A stretch of 64,000 nt of DNA from Sporomusaceae bacterium UBA7701 (GTDB taxonomy: Bacteria > Bacillota > Negativicutes > Sporomusales > UBA7701). A program made the translations under genes and the position numbers. The DNA lies in contig DLGF01000014.1 of NCBI GenBank assembly GCA_002482545.1, forward strand, positions 1-64,000, given 5' to 3'. Of this stretch, positions 59,092 through 64,000 are shown piece by piece. Numbering within the stretch: position 1 is the first letter of the stretch; every line of letters begins with the position of its first letter. A model generated the notes under the pieces. The model was not told where the DNA came from. It worked only from the letters and a program-made list of their open reading frames with translations, and made no database searches.

Positions 59092-59110
59092 ACCCGGTCC
59101 GCCACCGGGT
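59092..59110 (-). terminator. Terminator of the GGDEF gene
   Basis: ACCCGGT-GGCGG-ACCGGGT, then TTTTTTTGTG on the leftward strand, 30 bases past the stop. Confidence 0.85.
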
Positions 59111-59139
59111 ACCATTCCTTCCTCTATGCGGTCAAACGG

Positions 59140-59988
59140 TTATGCCCCCGTTTGCTCCAATTCTTTAAGGCGGCTGTTGTCCTTTTTGGCCAAGGTAGAG
59201 GCCAGGCTGGCCTTATTAATCACCGAGGCCAGAAGCTGCCCGCTGGAGAGCGGGTGATCGCCCATCCTGCCTGTTGTGGCCACGCCCGCCGACAAAGCCA
59301 CCGGAATGTTGTCCGTAAAAGCATTCCCGCCGACGATTTGCGCCAGCTTATGGGCAACCGCCACGGCAGCGTCCCAGGAACAAGCCATTAAAATGACGAA
59401 TTCGTCTCCGCCAAAGCGGCACAGACTTGCCCCAGGCAGCATATGAGCCTGCAAAAGCGCACTCAGCTCCTTTAGGATGCGGTCGCCTTTCATATGCCCG
59501 TATTGCTTATTAATCTCGCCAAAATTGTCAATATCGGCGAACAATATGGCGATCTCCCGGCCGGACGCCATCAGTCTCATAGCATGATAATAAAGATAAT
59601 CCATCTTGTATAGACCGGTAAGCAGATCGGTATGCTTTCCCAGTTCCTGGGTCAGAACGGCCGGCGTTACCAGCCCTTTCAAGCTGTCTTGCTCACTGAC
59701 CAGGAGGGCCGACAGCTTATTTTGCTCCAAAAGCTCCTGGGCCCGCCACAGCGGCATGCCGGGTTCGGCGTAGGCAAACTGTCCGGACATGGCGTCGGCC
59801 ACAATCCGGTTGGGATGAGCGGTTATAATATCTTCCCAGGTCAGTATTCCTATTATTTGCCCGTTATCCGTTACCGGAAAACAATTTTGCTGTTTTTCCG
59901 AAAACAACTGTCGGACCTGGCGAAGCCCAGCCAACGCTTCAACCGTTTCACACGGGACAATCATAAAATCCGCTATTTTTCTAATCAT
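59140..59988 (-). CDS. CBS-pair GGDEF protein (diguanylate cyclase)
   Basis: A 282-aa protein. Residues 1-125 hold two CBS domains (FPVTDNGQIIGILTWEDI and ALLVSEQDSLKGLVTP). The GGDEF domain follows (LLTGLYKMDYLYYHA onward) with an intact RFGGDEFVIL signature, so it is likely an active c-di-GMP synthase whose output may be tuned by adenosyl-type ligands of the CBS pair. It overlaps the upstream 116-aa gene by ATGA. Confidence 0.9.
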   Translation of the reverse strand: MIRKIADFMIVPCETVEALAGLRQVRQLFSEKQQNCFPVTDNGQIIGILTWEDIITAHPNRIVADAMSGQFAYAEPGMPLWRAQELLEQNKLSALLVSEQDSLKGLVTPAVLTQELGKHTDLLTGLYKMDYLYYHAMRLMASGREIAILFADIDNFGEINKQYGHMKGDRILKELSALLQAHMLPGASLCRFGGDEFVILMACSWDAAVAVAHKLAQIVGGNAFTDNIPVALSAGVATTGRMGDHPLSSGQLLASVINKASLASTLAKKDNSRLKELEQTGA

Positions 59989-60335
59989 AATTCCACAGAT
60001 TTATGCACTTCCAGCGTAATCTGAACTTGCACTTTGATGATCATCTTATCATTGGCGATTTTTTCGCCCTCTTCCAGAATCAACGCTACCAATTTATCCC
60101 GCTGAATCATGTTCAAGACGGCTTTGCGGATAATCACCGCTTCGATTACTTCGTGCTCCACTTTTTCGATGACATATTGGTCGGGCGATAAAATATCCAC
60201 CATTCGTCTGGCCGCTTCCGGTCCAATGGGCGCTGCTTTGCCGACAATCAAAACATCCTGCATGGGAGGCATTTCAAATTCGGCCAACCGCATTTTGACG
60301 TCTGCTTTCCGGGATTTCTCGCTGATATGAGTCAC
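59985..60335 (-). CDS. Conserved-looking 116-aa protein upstream of the GGDEF gene
   Basis: Starts at GTG (AAGGGGGGC upstream). The sequence is alpha/beta: MQDVLIVGKAAPIGPEAARR, then YVIEKVEHEVIEAVII and IIKVQVQITLEVHKS. No catalytic motif recognised. Its stop overlaps the ATG of the c-di-GMP synthase, so the two are translationally coupled. Confidence 0.6.
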   Translation of the reverse strand: MTHISEKSRKADVKMRLAEFEMPPMQDVLIVGKAAPIGPEAARRMVDILSPDQYVIEKVEHEVIEAVIIRKAVLNMIQRDKLVALILEEGEKIANDKMIIKVQVQITLEVHKSVEL

Positions 60336-60510
60336 ATTTTGCCCCCCTTGATCAACATTTCATCATTGGCAGTAGTTTTATATTACTACAAATTTCCCAT
60401 ATTTTCTATTCTTTATGCAAAATTTTTACATTAAACAAGATTGGGCTGTTCCGCAAATGAGCAAAACGCTCTCCGTAACAATGGAACGCGCCAATTGCCC
60501 GATCCATAGG

Positions 60511-60543
60511 AAAAGAGCGCATCGAAATTCGATGCGCTCTTTT
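60511..60543 (-). terminator. Terminator of the coiled-coil gene
   Basis: AAAAGAGCGCATCGAA / TTCGATGCGCTCTTTT, a very strong hairpin that may also end rightward reading. Confidence 0.88.
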
Positions 60544-60587
60544 CCTGTAATGGTATTCTTATGCCGCCAGGGATCAAGCCGTCTTCA

Positions 60588-61169
60588 TTATGCGCCGGCC
60601 GGGCTGTCTCCTGAACCGATTTCCACAACATAGGCGGGGCCTACGTCCAGCGAAACCCTTTCCGAGCCGGAAGGCGCCTCATCATCTGGGCCGGCTACAC
60701 TGCCGCCCTGCCCTGCCGGAGCCTGCTGCAGCCTAGTTTCGATCTGCTGCAGTTGGTGCTGAAGTTCCTGGATTTTGTCGGAGTTTGCCGTTGCATCCGC
60801 GCACGTCAGTCGGGAAATTTTCGATAAAATTCTTAGTTTTTGCTGCCGCAAGACGGCAGGATCATTGGAATTAACCTTGGCCCCGGTTGCCTCAAGGGCA
60901 TCGTCCTTTTCCTTCGCCGCTTTGTCCAGCGCTTTCTTCGCGGCCCCCAGCGTGTCTCCCAACGTTTTGCCTAACTTGGTTTCTTGCGACTTCATCGCTT
61001 GCAGTTGTTCCTCTTTTTTGGCTACGTCGCCGCCTCTGCTTCTATCCAGTTTTATTTCCGTTGCCAAGATATTGGCGGAATTACGAATGCCGCTTTGGGT
61101 CCTGCCGATCATTTGGACTTGCTTCTGAATGGCCTTGGCGATCAACAGATCAGACGTCAGATTGCCCAT
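60588..61169 (-). CDS. Coiled-coil protein, 193 aa
   Basis: Residues 20-160 are strongly helical and heptad-like, rich in K, E, Q (KKEEQLQAMKSQETKLGK; QELQHQLQQIETRLQ). The C-terminus is Gly/Pro-rich (AGQGGSVAGPDDEAP). Starts MGNLTSDLLIAKAIQKQVQM. GGGAGG precedes the ATG. No signal peptide. The style recalls small flagellar/motility accessory proteins, but I cannot assign a family. Confidence 0.6.
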   Translation of the reverse strand: MGNLTSDLLIAKAIQKQVQMIGRTQSGIRNSANILATEIKLDRSRGGDVAKKEEQLQAMKSQETKLGKTLGDTLGAAKKALDKAAKEKDDALEATGAKVNSNDPAVLRQQKLRILSKISRLTCADATANSDKIQELQHQLQQIETRLQQAPAGQGGSVAGPDDEAPSGSERVSLDVGPAYVVEIGSGDSPAGA

Positions 61170-61385
61170 GTTTTTCCACCTCCCTGTATAATATCGCCAA
61201 AAAATTTCCCTTAATTAAATTCTGCCGCGGGCAATAGCCGCCAAATTTCAATGTTTATCGCTCATTTGCCGCGGCCCTCCCCATCTTTTGCCAGGAAGCG
61301 GTTTTCTTGCTGAAGCATGGCCCGGGCACGCGGGCACACCCGCGTAGTTTACAGAATACAATATAGCGAGATTGGAGGAGATGCT

Positions 61386-62285
61386 ATGTATCCTAAATAT
61401 CCATATTGGGGAAAGGAGTGCAAGTGCGAGGATCAGCCCATCACCTTTCCGCCCCAGCATCAGGCTAAGCAGCCCGGTCTTGAATATCTGATGGAGCCCC
61501 GGCCGATCTGCGAAAATCCGGAGTATACAGGCAGCCGGAAGCTTATGGGCAAAATCGCCGTCATCACCGGCGGGGACAGCGGCATCGGGCGGGCCGTGGC
61601 AATAGCCTTCGCCAAGGAAGAAGCGGATGTCGCCGTCGTTTACCTGAACGAGGATCGGGATGCCGAGGAAACGCAGGCGCGAATCGAAGAATTGGGCCGA
61701 CGCTGCCTGCTGATTCGCGGCGACCTGCGGGATGAGGGCTTTTCCTGCGAAGTGGCCGGTCGGACGCTGGACTGCTTCGGCAAAATCGATATTCTGATTC
61801 ACAATCAGGCGGTGCAGTATCCCCAGGACAGCATCCTGGACATCAGCCGCGAACAGCTTGTCGCGACCTTTGAAACCAATATCTTTCCGCACTTTTATCT
61901 GACCAAGGCGGTTTTGCCCCATCTGTGCCCGGGCAGCTCGATCATCAGTACCGCCTCGATTACCGCCTATCGGGGCAGTGAGTATTTGATCGATTATTCA
62001 GCAACCAAGGGAGCCATCGTTTCTTTCACCAGATCGTTGTCGATTTCCCTGGCGCCCCGGCAGATCAGAGTGAATGCCGTGGCCCCCGGGCCGATCTGGA
62101 CGCCGCTCATCCCATCCAGCTATCCTGCCTGGTATGTAGAAACCTTCGGATTGGAGACGGAAATGAAGCGGGCCGGGCAACCCTTTGAACTGGCCCCTAC
62201 CTATGTTTACCTCGCCGCTGATGACTCGCGGTTCGTTTCCGGGCAGGTCCTTCATGTCAACGGCGGAGTCATAACCCAGACCTGA
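61386..62285 (+). CDS. Short-chain dehydrogenase/reductase
   Basis: A 299-aa SDR. After an 40-residue N-terminal extension rich in Pro/Gln (FPPQHQAKQPG), the NAD(P) loop is VITGGDSGIGRAVAIAFA, the Asn is in ILIHNQAVQ, and the catalytic Ser and YxxxK are in STASITAYRGSEYLIDYSAT. The extended form is the YhdF/YghA-like group found in spore-forming bacteria. Substrate unknown. GGAGGAG precedes the ATG. Confidence 0.9.
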   Translation: MYPKYPYWGKECKCEDQPITFPPQHQAKQPGLEYLMEPRPICENPEYTGSRKLMGKIAVITGGDSGIGRAVAIAFAKEEADVAVVYLNEDRDAEETQARIEELGRRCLLIRGDLRDEGFSCEVAGRTLDCFGKIDILIHNQAVQYPQDSILDISREQLVATFETNIFPHFYLTKAVLPHLCPGSSIISTASITAYRGSEYLIDYSATKGAIVSFTRSLSISLAPRQIRVNAVAPGPIWTPLIPSSYPAWYVETFGLETEMKRAGQPFELAPTYVYLAADDSRFVSGQVLHVNGGVITQT

Positions 62286-62502
62286 TGGGCGAAAGGCCTG
62301 TTTATAGCCCCGCTGGGGCTACGGTTGTTCAGGCGGACACCGTAAAACGCCTCGCCTTCATTCTACCGCATCCATCCGGCCTTTCAGTCCGGCGATCGTC
62401 CACCGTCAGTCCACAAACGGTTTTTTACCTGTAAAAAACGAAAAAACAACCTGCGGGCCTTCATCGGCTCCCAGGCTGTTTCTGTTTTCCCTTTTTCTTT
62501 TA

Positions 62503-63036
62503 CTATTTATGGACAATAAACAGTTCTTCAGGCGCGGCGGCCAGCAAAGCCGCGGCCAGTTCCTCCTTGACCTCCTGCAGCCGGGCCTTCTCGGCCTCCG
62601 AAATAGTTTGGGCGTGCACTTTCCGGGACAGGGCCATAAACTCCTCCGGAATGAGCTTCGGCTTCACCCCGAGTCCGATGGTCTTCGGGCCGTAGGTGAA
62701 CTCAAAATAGTATCTTCCGGCGCCGTCGGGAGCTTCCGGCCCGGGCTTTTCGTCCAGCGCCGCAATCGTCATGGCCAGACGTCCCCGCGTCTTGGCCCGG
62801 GTCGCCATTTCCACGGCGTCGATAACCCCCGGCCCGTTCAGCCCCAGTCCGGTGGCAAAGCCGATAAGCTCACGGTCCGGCACACCGCCGGGCACCAGTT
62901 CCTGAAAGGCCAGTTGCATCAGCTTGAACGCCAGTGCGACACCGCCGATATAAAAGCGTCCGTGATACTTCACCAAATCCCGAAACCCGATCTCCAATAC
63001 CACGCCCCGGTCACTGACCCGCAGGACCTCTTCCAC
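62503..63036 (-). CDS. FmdE-like domain protein
   Basis: A 177-aa protein. FRDLVKYHGRFYIGGVALAFKLM and GLGLNGPGVIDAVEMATRA resemble the FmdE domain (formylmethanofuran dehydrogenase subunit E). It lacks the Cys clusters and zinc ribbon of true FmdE, so it is probably not an oxidoreductase subunit. Start is GTG (long G-run upstream). It follows the substrate-binding protein gene by 26 bases and is likely cotranscribed with it. Function unknown. Confidence 0.6.
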   Translation of the reverse strand: MEEVLRVSDRGVVLEIGFRDLVKYHGRFYIGGVALAFKLMQLAFQELVPGGVPDRELIGFATGLGLNGPGVIDAVEMATRAKTRGRLAMTIAALDEKPGPEAPDGAGRYYFEFTYGPKTIGLGVKPKLIPEEFMALSRKVHAQTISEAEKARLQEVKEELAAALLAAAPEELFIVHK

Positions 63037-63062
63037 GCTCTCCCCCCCCCCAAACTACGGTT

Positions 63063-64000
63063 CTATTTCACGATAAGCTGCTCAATATCGATCTGCTTGG
63101 TCAGCATGCCGTTTTTCAGCAGAAATTCCTGGGTAGCCTTCAATTCCTCGATATCCGAAGGCTTGATCCTGGCGTCGAAATCGTACAGCGGAGCCATGCG
63201 CTTGACCATGTCGATCGTCAGGCCGGTTTCCGCGGCGGTCATCTTCAGCGCTTCTTCCTGGTTGTTCTTGATATAGTCAAGAGTCGCATAGTGAGTCTTC
63301 ATAAACCGCTGGACCAAGTCCGGATACTTGCGGTAAAACTCGCCCCGGACCGCCGTGACAATCGTTGCCTCCACCAGGCCTTCCCCGTTGGTGATGACCC
63401 GCGCGCCGGCCATTTCGGCCTTTAAGGCATCCGGGCCGGCCGCCAGAGCCGCGTCCACGCTGCCGTTCATGAGCGCCGCCACCGCGCCGGGAATATCCAT
63501 GGTGATAAACTCCACGTCGTCGGCCTTCATGCCGTTCTTATCGAGGGCCGTCAGCAGCAGTTGATGGAGCACCGTCCCCTTCGGTCCGGCCACTTTTTTG
63601 CCTTTCAGGTCCTTCACACTCTGAATGCCCTGGTCTTTGGCGAGGAGTTCGAAGGCTTTGGGCGCGCGGCTGTAGATCCCGGTGATCTTCAGGTCAACCC
63701 CGTTGGCGGCGGCCAGTATGGCGGCAGTTCCCCCCAGACAATGGGCGAAATCCACCGAGCCGGCGGCCATGGCCTCGGTTTGCTTGGGGCCTGCCGTTAT
63801 CTCGGGATAGCTCACGGTTATCCCGTCTTTGCCAAACTCCTTGTCAAAGGCGCCCGTTTGCTTCTCGACAATTGAGGGAATGTTAAGCGGAGCCTTCACA
63901 TATGTAACGTTTACCGCTTTCGGCTTTTCAGCCGCCGCCTGCTGCTCCCGCGAGCAGCCGCTTACCGTCACTGTCAGAGCCAGAAGAATGGCCAGCAGCG
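63063..64000 (-). CDS. ABC substrate-binding lipoprotein (NitT/TauT type), 5' end outside window
   Basis: About 312 residues visible. The signal peptide LLAILLALTVTVSGCS ends in a lipobox, so it is a lipoprotein. The domain IPSIVEKQTGAFDKEFGKDG, AAGSVDFAHCLGGTAA and LKGKKVAGPKGTVLHQLLL is the NMT1/SsuA-like fold (periplasmic-binding type 2) used for aliphatic sulfonates, taurine, nitrate or similar small anions. The true start is beyond 64000. No permease or ATPase is in the window. Confidence 0.85.
   Translation of the reverse strand, partial: LLAILLALTVTVSGCSREQQAAAEKPKAVNVTYVKAPLNIPSIVEKQTGAFDKEFGKDGITVSYPEITAGPKQTEAMAAGSVDFAHCLGGTAAILAAANGVDLKITGIYSRAPKAFELLAKDQGIQSVKDLKGKKVAGPKGTVLHQLLLTALDKNGMKADDVEFITMDIPGAVAALMNGSVDAALAAGPDALKAEMAGARVITNGEGLVEATIVTAVRGEFYRKYPDLVQRFMKTHYATLDYIKNNQEEALKMTAAETGLTIDMVKRMAPLYDFDARIKPSDIEELKATQEFLLKNGMLTKQIDIEQLIVK

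Overview
The window looks like the chromosome of an anaerobic, motile, probably endospore-forming Firmicute. A moderately high-GC member of the Negativicutes (Sporomusaceae type) fits best: it has a selenocysteine-containing glycine reductase operon, short-form HisG with HisZ, a YjfB-type protein, chemotaxis genes and many strong Shine-Dalgarno sites. The taxonomic call is an inference; no rRNA or tRNA gene was seen.

Layout. 1-3.4 kb: a partial membrane protein, a DJ-1/PfpI protein, a Mug-type DNA glycosylase, a methyltransferase and a gamma-carbonic anhydrase. 3.5-9.9 kb: a complete, tightly overlapping histidine operon read leftward (hisG-D-C-B-H-A-F-IE). A second leftward operon at 11.2-13.2 kb carries a TrpR-like regulator (YerC/HisR type), hisZ and an HD protein. 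13.4-18.7 kb: a solitary MetQ-like binding protein, a 34-aa peptide gene and a TetR-regulated EmrAB-type efflux pair. 18.7-27.9 kb: a leftward purine operon (purine permease, purE-C-F-M-N-H-D). Its leader reads as a guanine aptamer followed directly by a ykkC-type PRPP aptamer and a terminator, a two-input riboswitch. 28.1-36.2 kb: the rightward glycine reductase operon (tandem glycine riboswitch, grdX, trxB, trxA, grdE, grdA, grdB, grdC, grdD), with in-frame UGA (Sec) codons in grdA and grdB.

36.2-64 kb is accessory and housekeeping sequence: three copies of a 74-bp hairpin repeat whose arms covary, two LysE/RhtB exporters, an acyltransferase, small zinc-ribbon, AbrB, YnfA and YjfB proteins, and a duplicated pair of small genes (ribbon-helix-helix protein divergent from a 63-aa protein of unknown function). 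Then come a stand-alone FliD-like protein, a frameshifted cysteine-synthase homologue with an XRE-cupin regulator, a protein built of NCFPRx hexapeptide repeats, an MFS transporter, HD, CBS, chemotaxis and GGDEF proteins, methionine aminopeptidase, hemolysin III, an SDR oxidoreductase and, at the right edge, a partial ABC substrate-binding lipoprotein with an FmdE-like partner.

The main metabolic theme is nitrogen economy. Histidine and purine synthesis both draw on PRPP, and the purine leader appears to sense guanine and PRPP. Glycine feeds purine synthesis and is also fermented by glycine reductase, whose operon carries a glycine-sensing leader. The least explained items are the covarying hairpin repeats, the duplicated RHH/63-aa module, the hexapeptide-repeat protein and several small transcripts or peptides.
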